Source: Paracidovorax wautersii (GTDB lineage Bacteria > Pseudomonadota > Gammaproteobacteria > Burkholderiales > Burkholderiaceae_C). From it: 64,000 nucleotides of DNA. Positions 1-7,645 of this stretch are shown here, piece after piece. The first letter of the stretch is position 1. The number at the start of each line of letters is the position of its first letter. The position numbers were made by a program, and so were the translations under genes. Where the stretch lies: contig NZ_JAVIZX010000001.1 in NCBI RefSeq assembly GCF_031453675.1, forward strand, positions 1,674,001-1,738,000, written 5' to 3'. Below the pieces are notes generated by a model. It had not been told where the DNA came from. It saw only the letters and a list, made by a program, of their open reading frames with translations, and made no database searches.

Positions 1-1125
1 ATGGAAGACTCGCTGGTCACCGGCCTGCGCGCCCGCGACCTGCAGGGCCGCATCACCTACGTCAACCCGGCCTTCTGCGAGATGGTGGGCTTCACGGCGC
101 AGGAGCTGGTGGGGCTGTCGGTACCGCTGCCTTATTGGCCGCCGGAGTTCGCGCAGGAGTACAGCGAACGCCAGGTGATCCGCCTGTCGGGCCAGCAGAT
201 TCCGCCACGCGAAGGCTACGAGTCGACCTTCATGCGGCGCGATGGCACGCGCTTTCCCGTGATGATCTACGAGGCGCCGCTGATCAACGCGCAGGGGCTG
301 CACACCGGGTGGATGAGCTCCTTCCTCGACGTGAGTGACCAGCGCCGCATCGAGGAGCTGTCGCGCACCTCCCAGGAGCGCCTGCAGGCCACGGCGCGGC
401 TGGCCACGGTGGGCGAGATGGCTTCGCTGCTGAGCCACGAGCTGAACCAGCCGCTGGCCGCCATCTCCAGCTATGCCAACGGATCGCTCAACCTGCTGGC
501 GGCGCCGGATGGCGCGCCCGACCAGCCGCCCGAGCCCGACGCGCTCAAGGATGTGCACACGGCCATGCAGCGCATCGCCCAGCAGGCCGAGCGCGCCGGG
601 CGGGTCATCAAGAGCGTGCACGACTTCGTGCGCCGGCGCGACCAGTCACGCGAGACCGTCCCGGCGCGCGACCTCTTCGATGCGGTGATGCCCATCATCC
701 GGCTGCAGGCCCGCAAGCTGGCGGTGCGCGTGCACATCGACATCGAGCCCGGCCTGCCGCCGGTGCTGTGCGACCGCACCATGGTCGAGCAGGTGCTGCT
801 CAACCTGGCGCGCAACGCCATGCAGGCCATGGACGACCCGCAGATCCACCCGCGCGTGCTCGACCTGCGGGTGCGCCGCGCCGCGTCGAATGCCAGCCAG
901 ACCTGGCTGGAGTTCTCGGTGGGCGACATCGGCGTGGGCATCCCCAGGGAGGTGGGCGAGCGCCTGTTCACGCCTTTCTTCACCACGCGCAGCGAGGGCA
1001 TGGGCCTGGGCCTGTCGCTGTGCCGCACGGTGGTCGAGCAGCACGGAGGCTTTCTCGGCCATGCCGCGCGCGAACCGCGTGGTACGGTATTCACTTTCAC
1101 CCTGCCCGCCGCGCCCGAGGCCTGA
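1..1125 (+). CDS. PAS-domain sensor histidine kinase (FixL-like), 5' end cut by window
   Basis: Sensor kinase that should autophosphorylate and pass phosphate to the response regulator encoded just downstream. The visible 374 residues hold a PAS domain (about 10-115), a HisKA dimerisation helix with SHELNQPL and the phospho-acceptor His146, an N box around NLARNAMQAM (268-277), a G1 box DIGVGI (309-314) and a G2 box GMGLGLS (333-339). No membrane segment is visible. The first codon of the window happens to be ATG, but the PAS domain starts almost at once, so the true start is probably upstream and further sensor domains may be missing. The next gene begins 136 bases later on the same strand, as in FixLJ, TtrSR and TodST-type pairs. 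The signal sensed cannot be told from this fragment. Confidence 0.88.
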   Translation: MEDSLVTGLRARDLQGRITYVNPAFCEMVGFTAQELVGLSVPLPYWPPEFAQEYSERQVIRLSGQQIPPREGYESTFMRRDGTRFPVMIYEAPLINAQGLHTGWMSSFLDVSDQRRIEELSRTSQERLQATARLATVGEMASLLSHELNQPLAAISSYANGSLNLLAAPDGAPDQPPEPDALKDVHTAMQRIAQQAERAGRVIKSVHDFVRRRDQSRETVPARDLFDAVMPIIRLQARKLAVRVHIDIEPGLPPVLCDRTMVEQVLLNLARNAMQAMDDPQIHPRVLDLRVRRAASNASQTWLEFSVGDIGVGIPREVGERLFTPFFTTRSEGMGLGLSLCRTVVEQHGGFLGHAAREPRGTVFTFTLPAAPEA

Positions 1126-1261
1126 CGCCGCAGGCCTCGGCCCCGATGGCGGGGCCTTCCCCGACAATGCATCGCATGAAATCCCAGATCCCAGGCGCCG
1201 GCCGCGGCGCCGTCCCTTTGCACCGCCCGGGCCGGGTGGCGTCCCTCCGGGTGGCCGGCTG

Positions 1262-1900
1262 ATGGAGCCCGTCTCTAACGCCACCGTCTACATCGTCGAC
1301 GACGACGCCGGCGTGCGCGAGGCCCTGGCCTGGCTGTTGCGCTCGCGCCGTCTGCCCAGCGAATCGTTTGACAGTGCCGAGGCCTTCGAGGCCATGCTGG
1401 CCGAGCGCGCCGCCCACGGCGGGCGGCAGCGCCAGCCCTGTTGCCTGTTGCTGGATGTGCGCATGACCGGCATGAGCGGGCTGGCCCTGTTCGACAAGCT
1501 GGTGGAGCGGGGCGACATCGCCGCCATGCCCGTGATCTTCCTCACCGGGCATGCCGACGTGCCCACGGCCGTGGCCACGGTCAAGCGGGGTGCCTTCGAC
1601 TTCTGCGAGAAGCCTTTTTCCGACAACCTGCTGGTGGACCGCATCCAGGGGGCGCTGGCGCTGTCCGCCGCGCACATGGAAGAGCGGCGCGCACAGCATG
1701 AGCTGCAGGACCGCCTGGCCGACCTGACTGACCGTGAGCGCGACGTGATGCGCCTGGTGGTGGAGGGCCTGCCCAACAAGCTCATCGCCGACCAGCTGGA
1801 CATCAGCGTGCGCACGGTGGAGGTGCACCGCTCGCGCGTGTTCGACAAGATGCAGGTGAAGTCCGCCGTCGAACTGGCCAACCTGCTGCGCAGCCTTTAG
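1262..1900 (+). CDS. FixJ-type response regulator (receiver plus LuxR HTH)
   Basis: Transcriptional response regulator of 212 residues, the likely partner of the kinase upstream. The receiver domain (about 6-122) has the acidic pocket DDD at 13-15, the phospho-acceptor Asp65 in LLLDVRM and Lys117 in EKPF. The C-terminal LuxR/FixJ helix-turn-helix (about 150-210) carries LTDRERDVMRLV and RTVEVHRSRVFDKM. The start at 1262 was chosen because the receiver fold begins there; the open frame runs further upstream only as an overlap with the kinase. The TAG stop overlaps the first base of the inverted repeat of a MITE-like element, yet the stop would be TAG with or without that element. Target genes are unknown. 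Confidence 0.9.
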   Translation: MEPVSNATVYIVDDDAGVREALAWLLRSRRLPSESFDSAEAFEAMLAERAAHGGRQRQPCCLLLDVRMTGMSGLALFDKLVERGDIAAMPVIFLTGHADVPTAVATVKRGAFDFCEKPFSDNLLVDRIQGALALSAAHMEERRAQHELQDRLADLTDRERDVMRLVVEGLPNKLIADQLDISVRTVEVHRSRVFDKMQVKSAVELANLLRSL

Positions 1901-2169
1901 AGCCTGTTTACGATCTCCCATGGGTCGCGCAGCGGTGTAGACGGGATGGATGCAAGGCGCGGTGCGCCGTGGATAGCCTGGCTATCCACCAGCGCCGCAA
2001 CGCCGCAGTCCGCCCGCCCACGCCGCTGCCCTTCGGGTTGGAGCGAAATCGGGCGATTGGACGCCCCGGTTGCTTGCATGGGCACGAGCCCATGCGGCGC
2101 ACCCGAAGCATCCACTCATCCCGATTGCGCTCCAACGCGATCCCCTGTGAGATCGTAAACAGGCTCTTA
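1897..2169. mobile_element. MITE-like element with 18-bp terminal inverted repeats and TTA duplication
   Basis: A non-coding 267-bp unit bounded by perfect inverted repeats, GAGCCTGTTTACGATCTC at 1900-1917 and its reverse complement at 2149-2166. The trinucleotide TTA flanks both sides (1897-1899 and 2167-2169), as expected of a target duplication. Inside are nested palindromes: GTGGATAGC/GCTATCCAC at 1969-1989, GCATGGGC/GCCCATGC at 2076-2095, and a 16-bp pair (15 matches) at 2038-2053 and 2120-2135. No transposase frame is present, so it would need a partner transposase elsewhere. I do not recognise the family. A structured intergenic repeat of another kind is the alternative. Confidence 0.7.
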
Positions 2170-2366
2170 GCAATTCCCTGAGGCGCTGAGCGGCTCCATC
2201 CAGCCGCCAGAGCCGGCAGCCCTCGCTGCGGGGCCGCCTTCGGCTTGCTGCCACTGGGCCTGGCCTTGCCCGTATCGGTTGCGGCCACGGGCACATGCGG
2301 CGAAATCGCTTCCCATCCCCGCCGCCCAGGCGGGGTCAGCGCGTGGCGTCTCTCATCCAGAGCCCT

Positions 2367-2397
2367 CCAAAACAAAAGGCAGGCCCAGGCCTGCCTT
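2367..2397 (-). terminator. Rho-independent terminator of the OmpA-family gene
   Basis: Read on the minus strand, a 9-bp stem AAGGCAGGC/GCCTGCCTT (2376-2384 with 2389-2397) and a four-base loop are followed by a T-rich run ending near 2367. It lies 30 bases past the stop of the minus-strand OmpA-like gene. Confidence 0.85.
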
Positions 2398-2427
2398 GGT
2401 ACTGAAGGCCCTCACGTGGGCCGGAAC

Positions 2428-3084
2428 TCAGCCGCGTGCGCGTTCGCCCACGAAGATTTCCACGCGGCGGTTGCGTGCGCGGCCGTCGCCGGTGTCGTTG
2501 GTGGCGATGGGCTCGCGGGCGCCGCGGCCTTCCACCTGGATGCGGGCACCGTTGACGCCACGGGCCGTCAGGTAGTTGCGGGTGCTGGTGGCGCGGTCCA
2601 GCGACAGTGGGTTGTTGATGGCATCGCTGCCGGTGGAGTCGGTGTGGCCGACGATGCGCACCTCGGCGTTGGGGTTGTTGCGCAGGCCTTCGGCGAAGCG
2701 GTCCAGCACGGGCGCGAAGTTGCCCTGAATGTCCGAACGGTTGGTGGCGAACGAGATGTCGCTGGGAATGTCCAGCTTGAGCTGGTTGTCGGGCGTCTGC
2801 GTCACGACCACGCCGGTGCCGCGCGTGACCTGCTGCATTTCCTGCTTCTGGCGCTCCAGGTTCTGCGACCAGATGTAGGTGCCCAGGGCGCCCACGCCGG
2901 CGCCGATCAGCGCGCCCGTGCCGGCATTGCCGCCGGCGACCGCGCCGAGCACGGCGCCGCCGGCCGCACCCGCGCCTGCGCCGATGGCGGTGCGGCGCTG
3001 GGTGTCGTTCATGTTGGCGCAGCCGGTGGCCAGCAGGGCTGCGGCGGTGGCGGCGATGAGGATGTGGTGACGCTTGGTGGACAT
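2428..3084 (-). CDS. OmpA-family peptidoglycan-binding lipoprotein (YiaD-like)
   Basis: Outer-membrane lipoprotein of 218 residues that should anchor the membrane to peptidoglycan. It has a lipoprotein signal with lipobox LLATGC (Cys22), a glycine-zipper stretch (about 34-68, many GxxxG spacings such as GAGAGAAGGAVLG), and a C-terminal OmpA domain (about 105-215) with the peptidoglycan-binding signature around VGHTDSTGSDAINNPLSLDR and ARNRRVEIF. The ATG at 3084 has a good AAGGAG ribosome site, whereas upstream in-frame extensions have no signal peptide. It is transcribed alone, with a hairpin terminator at 2367-2397. The architecture matches YiaD/Pal-like proteins, but the specific role is not defined. 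Confidence 0.9.
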   Translation of the reverse strand: MSTKRHHILIAATAAALLATGCANMNDTQRRTAIGAGAGAAGGAVLGAVAGGNAGTGALIGAGVGALGTYIWSQNLERQKQEMQQVTRGTGVVVTQTPDNQLKLDIPSDISFATNRSDIQGNFAPVLDRFAEGLRNNPNAEVRIVGHTDSTGSDAINNPLSLDRATSTRNYLTARGVNGARIQVEGRGAREPIATNDTGDGRARNRRVEIFVGERARG

Positions 3085-3238
3085 GGCAGGCTCCTTGAAG
3101 GAATACGTTGTTCGTTGTTCTCGCCCGCTGCACGGGCGTCCGACGAAGGTAGCTGCAGGGGCCCGCGCAGGTCTGTAGGACCGGGGCGCTTGGCGCCGTC
3201 CTTCCAGGGCTGGAATGCGCCCTGGATCATCAGGGGCC

Positions 3239-3469
3239 TCAGGTTCGTGGGGGCGGCCCCGGCGGCGGCGATGCCGCAGCGCCATGGGACGCCGCAGGGT
3301 CTGCCGCTGGCGGTGCGGCTGGGACGTCTGGGGTATCTGGCGCGGCGGGGTGTGGGGCGTCTGGCGGCGGGATCAGTTCGCCGCGCCGGCGGCCGGAGAA
3401 CATGGTCCACCAGACAATCGCCACCAGGACCACCAGAGCGAGCAGTGCTTCAAGCAAAATCAGACCCAT
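3239..3469 (-). CDS. Small single-span membrane protein, divergent from mltA
   Basis: A 76-residue frame with one strong hydrophobic helix at the N-terminus (LILLEALLALVVLVAIVWW), then a basic stop-transfer FSGRRR and a proline/alanine-rich tail. An AGGAG motif lies about ten bases before its ATG. That ATG and the start codon of mltA on the other strand share the four bases CATG (3467-3470), so the two genes are divergent with overlapping start codons. I do not recognise the family. Support is the ribosome site, the coherent membrane helix and the absence of another gene here; against it are its short length and low-complexity tail. Confidence 0.55.
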   Translation of the reverse strand: MGLILLEALLALVVLVAIVWWTMFSGRRRGELIPPPDAPHPAAPDTPDVPAAPPAADPAASHGAAASPPPGPPPRT

Positions 3470-4640
3470 GAAATCCCGTCTCCTGCGCCTTGTCGTGATG
3501 GCGCTGATTGTAGGAACGCTGGCTGCGTGCTCCACCCGGCCCTCCGCTCCGCCTTCTTCTTCTTCCTTGCCCGCTCCGCTGCCCTCCTCGCCGGGGGCAC
3601 TGCCGCCTGGCCCGGTCGGTCCCGTACCGGGCACCCTGACGCAGTCCAAGAGCCGCTGGGTGCCCGTGGCCTGGGAGGAACTGCCCGGCTTCACCACCGA
3701 TGCGCTGCACGAAGCCTGGAATGCCTGGGTCAAGAGCTGCGAGCGCCCGGGCCCGTCGTTCGCCGGCCTGTGCGGCGATGTGCGCCGCCTGAGCATTGCC
3801 AGCCCCGAGGAGCAGCGTGCCTGGATGATGCAGCGCCTGCAGCCCTACCGCGTGGAGGCCCATGACGGCAATCCCGAGGGGCTGCTCACCGGCTATTACG
3901 AACCCTATCTGGACGCCGCCCGCCAGCCCGGCAACGGGTTCACGGTGCCGATCTACCGCCCGCCCGTGGGCCTGGGCAGCCGCAAGCCCTGGTACACGCG
4001 CCAGCAGATCGACACCCTGCCTGAGGCGCAGGCCCAGCTGGCCGGGCGCGTGATCGCCTGGGTGCGCGATCCCATCGAGGCCATGGTGCTGCACATCCAG
4101 GGCTCCGGCCGCCTGCGCCTGCAGGAGCCTGACGGCAGCGTGCGGCTGGTGCGCGTGGCCTTCGCCGGCACCAACGAACAGCCGTACCAGAGCGTGGGCC
4201 GCTGGCTGCTCGACCGCGGCCTGGTGCGCGACGCCACCTGGCCGGGCATCCGCGAATGGACGCTGCAGAACCCCCAGCGCGTGAACGAGATGCTGTGGGC
4301 CAACCCGCGCTACGTCTTCTTCCGCGAGGAGCCGCTGGACGCCATGGACGCCGGCTTCGGCCCCAAGGGCGCCCAGGGCGTGGCGCTCACGCCGGGCCGC
4401 TCCATCGCCGTGGACCGCCTGAGCATTCCGTACGGCACGCCGGTGTGGATGGCCTCCAGCGGCCCCACGGTGCAGCTGGCGCGGCTGGTGATGGCGCAGG
4501 ACACGGGCAGCGCCATTCTGGGCGCCGTGCGGGCCGACTACTTCACGGGCTGGGGCACGGAGGCGGGCGACATCGCGGGCCGGCTCAAGCAGAACCTGCG
4601 GCTGTGGGCGTTCTGGCCGAGGCAGGGGTCAACCCCCTGA
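3468..4640 (+). CDS. mltA: Membrane-bound lytic murein transglycosylase A
   Basis: Cleaves the beta-1,4 bond of peptidoglycan to form 1,6-anhydromuropeptides, from the inner face of the outer membrane. The 390 residues begin with a lipoprotein signal and lipobox (LAAC, Cys21). The MltA domain carries GLLTGYYEPYL, and the C-terminal 3D barrel carries the catalytic-region motif AQDTGSAI followed by VRADYFTGWG. The start at 3468 gives a proper signal peptide; the in-frame codon 66 bases upstream does not. The ribosome site is weak. The last codons and the TGA stop lie inside a structured intergenic repeat that begins near 4629, so the extreme C-terminus may have been replaced by repeat sequence. 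Confidence 0.93.
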   Translation: MKSRLLRLVVMALIVGTLAACSTRPSAPPSSSSLPAPLPSSPGALPPGPVGPVPGTLTQSKSRWVPVAWEELPGFTTDALHEAWNAWVKSCERPGPSFAGLCGDVRRLSIASPEEQRAWMMQRLQPYRVEAHDGNPEGLLTGYYEPYLDAARQPGNGFTVPIYRPPVGLGSRKPWYTRQQIDTLPEAQAQLAGRVIAWVRDPIEAMVLHIQGSGRLRLQEPDGSVRLVRVAFAGTNEQPYQSVGRWLLDRGLVRDATWPGIREWTLQNPQRVNEMLWANPRYVFFREEPLDAMDAGFGPKGAQGVALTPGRSIAVDRLSIPYGTPVWMASSGPTVQLARLVMAQDTGSAILGAVRADYFTGWGTEAGDIAGRLKQNLRLWAFWPRQGSTP

Positions 4641-4751
4641 GGCGCTGGCGCGCCTTCCCCCTTCTCTCGCATCGCTGTGCGATGCGGGAAGGGGGACGAC
4701 GCCAGTGGCCGGGCCAAGCCCGTTCCACGGCGTCTGCTGGCTTGGCCTGCT
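4629..4751 (+). repeat. Structured ~110-bp repeat, copy 1 (three hairpins)
   Basis: Begins CAACCCCCTGAG and folds into three consecutive hairpins: GGCGC/GCGCC; a long TTCCCCCTTC...GAAGGGGGA stem capped by GCATCGC/GCGATGC; and GACGCC...GGCGTC enclosing CGGGC/GCCCG. It shares this organisation with the copy at 11848-11954, with paired substitutions in the stems. The mltA stop codon lies inside it. It could serve as a transcription or processing barrier, but lacks a T-run. Confidence 0.75.
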
Positions 4752-4820
4752 CCGCGGCCTTTGGCGCCTAAGGGCGCGCGCGGCGCTGGCGGTGGGCAAC
4801 GGAGCGGTGGGTTTAGGATA

Positions 4821-4874
4821 AAAAGGCCTCTAGCCCAATGCCTGTAAGCGCATGCAGCTACTGATTTAGTAGCT
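4821..4874 (-). repeat. Dispersed ~55-bp intergenic repeat, copy A
   Basis: Reverse-complement match to the family core (TAGCTGC, TGCGCTTA, CTAGAGGCC, TTTT), lying between the convergent genes mltA and the MFS exporter. This copy keeps the TAGAGGCC and T-run end well. Confidence 0.7.
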
Positions 4875-4952
4875 TCTTCGGGGCGCAGGGTGAAACTGTG
4901 GTGTTTGCCACGCCACCCCAACGGGCCGGGTTTCTTCGTGCTCCATGTGCCG

Positions 4953-4994
4953 TCTGCGCCTATCCGTCAAGCGCAGGCAGCTATCAATTCAGGC
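4953..4994 (-). repeat. Dispersed ~55-bp intergenic repeat, copy B (shorter)
   Basis: Contains AAGCGCAGGCAGCTATCAA, the reverse complement of the TTGATAGCTG...GCGCTT core. It lies 80 bases from copy A in the same orientation and just before the end of the MFS gene, so the 4641-5010 gap is almost entirely repeat DNA. Confidence 0.65.
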
Positions 4995-5010
4995 GTGTCG
5001 CGCCAGGCGC

Positions 5011-6798
5011 TCACTCCCCCTCCACCACATAGCGCGACACCACGGGCGGGCTGTCGCCCGTGTGGAAGGCGAACTTGCGGTCGCGCATGGCGACGTCGGA
5101 GGCGGTCACGCGGTCGAAGCGGCGCAGGTGTTCGGTCCACGATTCGTCCACCACGCGCTCCACGTAGCGGCGCGGGTCGACGATGTCGTGCTGCAGCTCC
5201 CAGCTGAGGGCACCCTGGCGCAGGCGGGCGCGGCGGCTTTCCTGCATGACGGTGCGGAATTCGGCCGCCCGCGCCGGGTCGATGAAGAACTCGATGGACG
5301 TCACCAGGCGCAGCCCGGCCTGGGGCGTGGTGGGCGCCTGCGGGGTCTTGAACGCCGTGGAGGGGCTCAGGTCCTCTTCCACGCTGCGGTCGGCCACCAG
5401 GCGCTGCACCAGCGCCATCGCCGCCACGCCGGTGAGCGAAGCCAGCGCCAGGCTCATGTGCACGCTGGTCATCGATGCCACCTGGCCCCACAGCGCCGCG
5501 CCGGCTGCTGTGGCGCCCATGATGGCCATCTGGTAGATCGACATGCCGCGCGCGCGCACCCAGTTGGGCAGCGCCAGCTGGGCCGACACGGTGAGCGAGT
5601 TGGCCGTGGTGATCCACGCCGCACCGCCCACCACCATGGCCGGCACGGCGACATACACGTTCGGCGCGATGGCGACGATGGCCGTGGCCGCCGCCTGCAG
5701 CAGGGCGCCGCGCCGCACCAGCACGTCGCGCGCCATGGCCTGGCGCAGGCGCGGCAGGAACAGCGCAGCCACGATGGCGCCGGCGCCCATGGAGGCCAGC
5801 AGCAGCGTGAACGTGCCGGCGCCGCCGCCGTCCAGGTCGCGCGCCACCAGCGGCAGCAGGGCCAGCAGCGCCGTGGCGTGCAGGAAGAAGACGGTGATGC
5901 GCCACAGCACCGCGCGCATGCGGGGCGATTCGCGCACGAACTGCACACCCACGCGCATGGCGCTGGACAGGCGCTCGCGCCCCAGCGGGTTGGGCACATG
6001 CGTGCGCTTCCAGCGCATGATGGTGAAGCCGGCGATGACCGACAGCACGGCGTTGAGCACGAACACCCAGGCGCTGCCCACGCTGGCGATGATGGCGCCG
6101 GCCAGCAGCGGGCCGATGATGCGCGACGCGTTCATGGCCACGCCGTTGAGCGCCAGCGCCGACGGCAGCTGCTGGCGGCTCACCAGCTCGGGCACGATGG
6201 CCGCGAACACCGGCCAGCGCATGGCCAGGCCCACGCCGTTGGCGAACGTCAGCAGCAACAGCAGCTGCGCCGTCATGCCGCCGGCCAGGATGGCCAGGCA
6301 CAGCACCAGCGCCACGGCCGCCACCCAGAACTGCGTGGCGATGAAGTAGCGCCGCCGGTCCAGGATGTCGGCCAGCGCGCCGCTGGGCAGGCCGAGCAGG
6401 AACACGGGCAGGGTGGACGCCGTCTGCACCAGCGCCACCAGCACCGGCGAGTCGGTGAGCGTGGTCATCAGCCACGCGGCCGCCACGTCGTTCATCCACA
6501 TGCAGGTGTTGGCCGCCAGCCAGGTCAGCCACAGCATGCGGAACACGGGGACCGACAGCGGCGCGAAGGGGGACAGCGAGGCGCGCTGGGCGGCGCTGCG
6601 TTCCAGTTCGGCAGCGGCCAGGGCTTCTGCGGCATCGGCCACGGCCGACGCTGACGCCGACGGGGCAGCCGGCTGAGCGGCGCCGGGTTCGGCCACGGGG
6701 TTGGGCGGGCGCGGCAGGGCACCGGCGGAGAACGCGGGTGGGCTGTCGGCGGGAGGCGAGGCGGGCAGGGGACTGTCGTGGGGCGGCTGGGGTGGCAT
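5011..6798 (-). CDS. MFS exporter (EntS/MFS_3 type) with C-terminal ABM-like domain
   Basis: Predicted inner-membrane major facilitator, 595 residues, likely a proton-driven exporter. The N-terminal 70 residues are proline/alanine-rich and cytoplasmic. Transmembrane helices start near FRMLWLTWLAANTCMWMND and continue to about residue 480 with typical MFS loop motifs (LPSGALADILDRRRY). The final 110 residues (from about 485, GLRLVTSIEFFIDPARAAEF to FDRVTASD) are soluble and resemble antibiotic-biosynthesis-monooxygenase (dimeric ferredoxin-like) domains that occur fused to MFS_3 proteins. The start at 6798 is the longest; a shorter start after the low-complexity region cannot be excluded. The substrate is unknown; siderophores and multidrug export are the known family roles. 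Confidence 0.85.
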   Translation of the reverse strand: MPPQPPHDSPLPASPPADSPPAFSAGALPRPPNPVAEPGAAQPAAPSASASAVADAAEALAAAELERSAAQRASLSPFAPLSVPVFRMLWLTWLAANTCMWMNDVAAAWLMTTLTDSPVLVALVQTASTLPVFLLGLPSGALADILDRRRYFIATQFWVAAVALVLCLAILAGGMTAQLLLLLTFANGVGLAMRWPVFAAIVPELVSRQQLPSALALNGVAMNASRIIGPLLAGAIIASVGSAWVFVLNAVLSVIAGFTIMRWKRTHVPNPLGRERLSSAMRVGVQFVRESPRMRAVLWRITVFFLHATALLALLPLVARDLDGGGAGTFTLLLASMGAGAIVAALFLPRLRQAMARDVLVRRGALLQAAATAIVAIAPNVYVAVPAMVVGGAAWITTANSLTVSAQLALPNWVRARGMSIYQMAIMGATAAGAALWGQVASMTSVHMSLALASLTGVAAMALVQRLVADRSVEEDLSPSTAFKTPQAPTTPQAGLRLVTSIEFFIDPARAAEFRTVMQESRRARLRQGALSWELQHDIVDPRRYVERVVDESWTEHLRRFDRVTASDVAMRDRKFAFHTGDSPPVVSRYVVEGE

Positions 6799-6888
6799 GT
6801 GCGGTCGATTCTGCTGGAGACTGCGCAGTCACGCCCTGCACGCGGCGTTCGTCCGATACGGCGGCTCGGGAATGCCCGCCGCAGGCTT

Positions 6889-6950
6889 CAAGCCAAAATG
6901 GCCTGCAGCGCTTATCTGCCAAGCGCAAGCAGCTATCAAATCAGGAGTTA
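6889..6950 (-). repeat. Dispersed ~55-bp intergenic repeat, copy C
   Basis: Reads AGCCAAAATGGCCTGCAGCG, then CTTATCTGCCAAGCGCAAGC and AGCTATCAAA: a near-complete reverse-complement copy including the AGCCAAAATGGCC end. It lies between the MFS start and the Lrp stop. Confidence 0.75.
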
Positions 6951-6985
6951 TTCGGCACGGGACCCGCCGCCGTGCCGCCCGGCCG

Positions 6986-7468
6986 CTAACGGCCCCGTTC
7001 CAGGTGCGCCAGCGGCAGCGCGCCGCCGGCCTTGACCTCGCCCAGCGAGAAGCTGGTGTGCATGTCCTTCACGTTGGGCAGATTCAGCAGCACGTTGCGC
7101 GCGAAGTGCGAGAAGCTGTCCAGGTCCCGCGCCACCACCTGCAGCTCGAAGGTGCCGGTGCCGCTGATGTAGTGGCAGGCCACCACCTCGGGGATCTGGG
7201 CGATGGCGGCCTCCATCTCGCGCGTCAGCCCGCCCGTGCTGCGGTCGGCATCCAGCCGCACGAAGGCCAGCACGCCCAGCCCGATCTTGTGCCGGTCGAT
7301 CTCGGCGCGGTAGCCCTTGATGAAGCCGGCCTGCTCCAGCGCCCGCACCCGGCGCCAGCAGGGCGCGGCCGACAGGCCCACGCGCTGGGCGAGTTCGGCA
7401 TTGGTCAGCCGGGCGTCGGCCTGCAGCTCGCCCAGGATGGCGAGGTCGTATTTGTCCAAGGTATCCAT
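6986..7468 (-). CDS. Lrp/AsnC-family transcriptional regulator
   Basis: A 160-residue DNA-binding regulator that typically responds to amino acids. The N-terminal winged helix-turn-helix (about 5-60) has DKYDLAILGELQADARLTN and LSAAPCWRRVRALE. The C-terminal RAM ligand-binding and oligomerisation domain (about 68-150) has VVACHYISGTGTFELQVVARD. It is transcribed divergently from the indolepyruvate oxidoreductase gene with 177 bases between start codons, so it is the natural candidate regulator of that gene, in line with an amino-acid-sensing role. A perfect inverted repeat 16 bases before its own start codon may be its autoregulatory site. Confidence 0.92.
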   Translation of the reverse strand: MDTLDKYDLAILGELQADARLTNAELAQRVGLSAAPCWRRVRALEQAGFIKGYRAEIDRHKIGLGVLAFVRLDADRSTGGLTREMEAAIAQIPEVVACHYISGTGTFELQVVARDLDSFSHFARNVLLNLPNVKDMHTSFSLGEVKAGGALPLAHLERGR

Positions 7469-7483
7469 TTTTGGATTGTTTCA

Positions 7484-7498
7484 AGAAAGGATCTTTCT
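7484..7498. promoter_or_regulatory. Inverted repeat AGAAAG-GAT-CTTTCT, candidate Lrp operator
   Basis: Perfect 6-bp arms with a 3-bp spacer in the divergent lrp/indolepyruvate oxidoreductase intergenic region. AT-rich inverted repeats of this size are usual for Lrp/AsnC proteins. Binding is inferred. Confidence 0.4.
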
Positions 7499-7645
7499 GG
7501 AATGAGGGTAAACACGGCATGAATGAGAAAGGACATATCCGCCCGTCGTCCCTACACTGGCCTGAAAAGGCATCCGCCCCACCGGGCGAGCCGCCCCACC
7601 GCGCCCACGAGGCCGCGGCCCCCTCACGACGATGGAGAGACAACG

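Noticed and set aside
4945-6654. Plus-strand frame of 569 codons opposite the MFS exporter
   Set aside because: Antisense shadow, with composition dominated by His, Arg, Gln and Gly and no recognisable domain.
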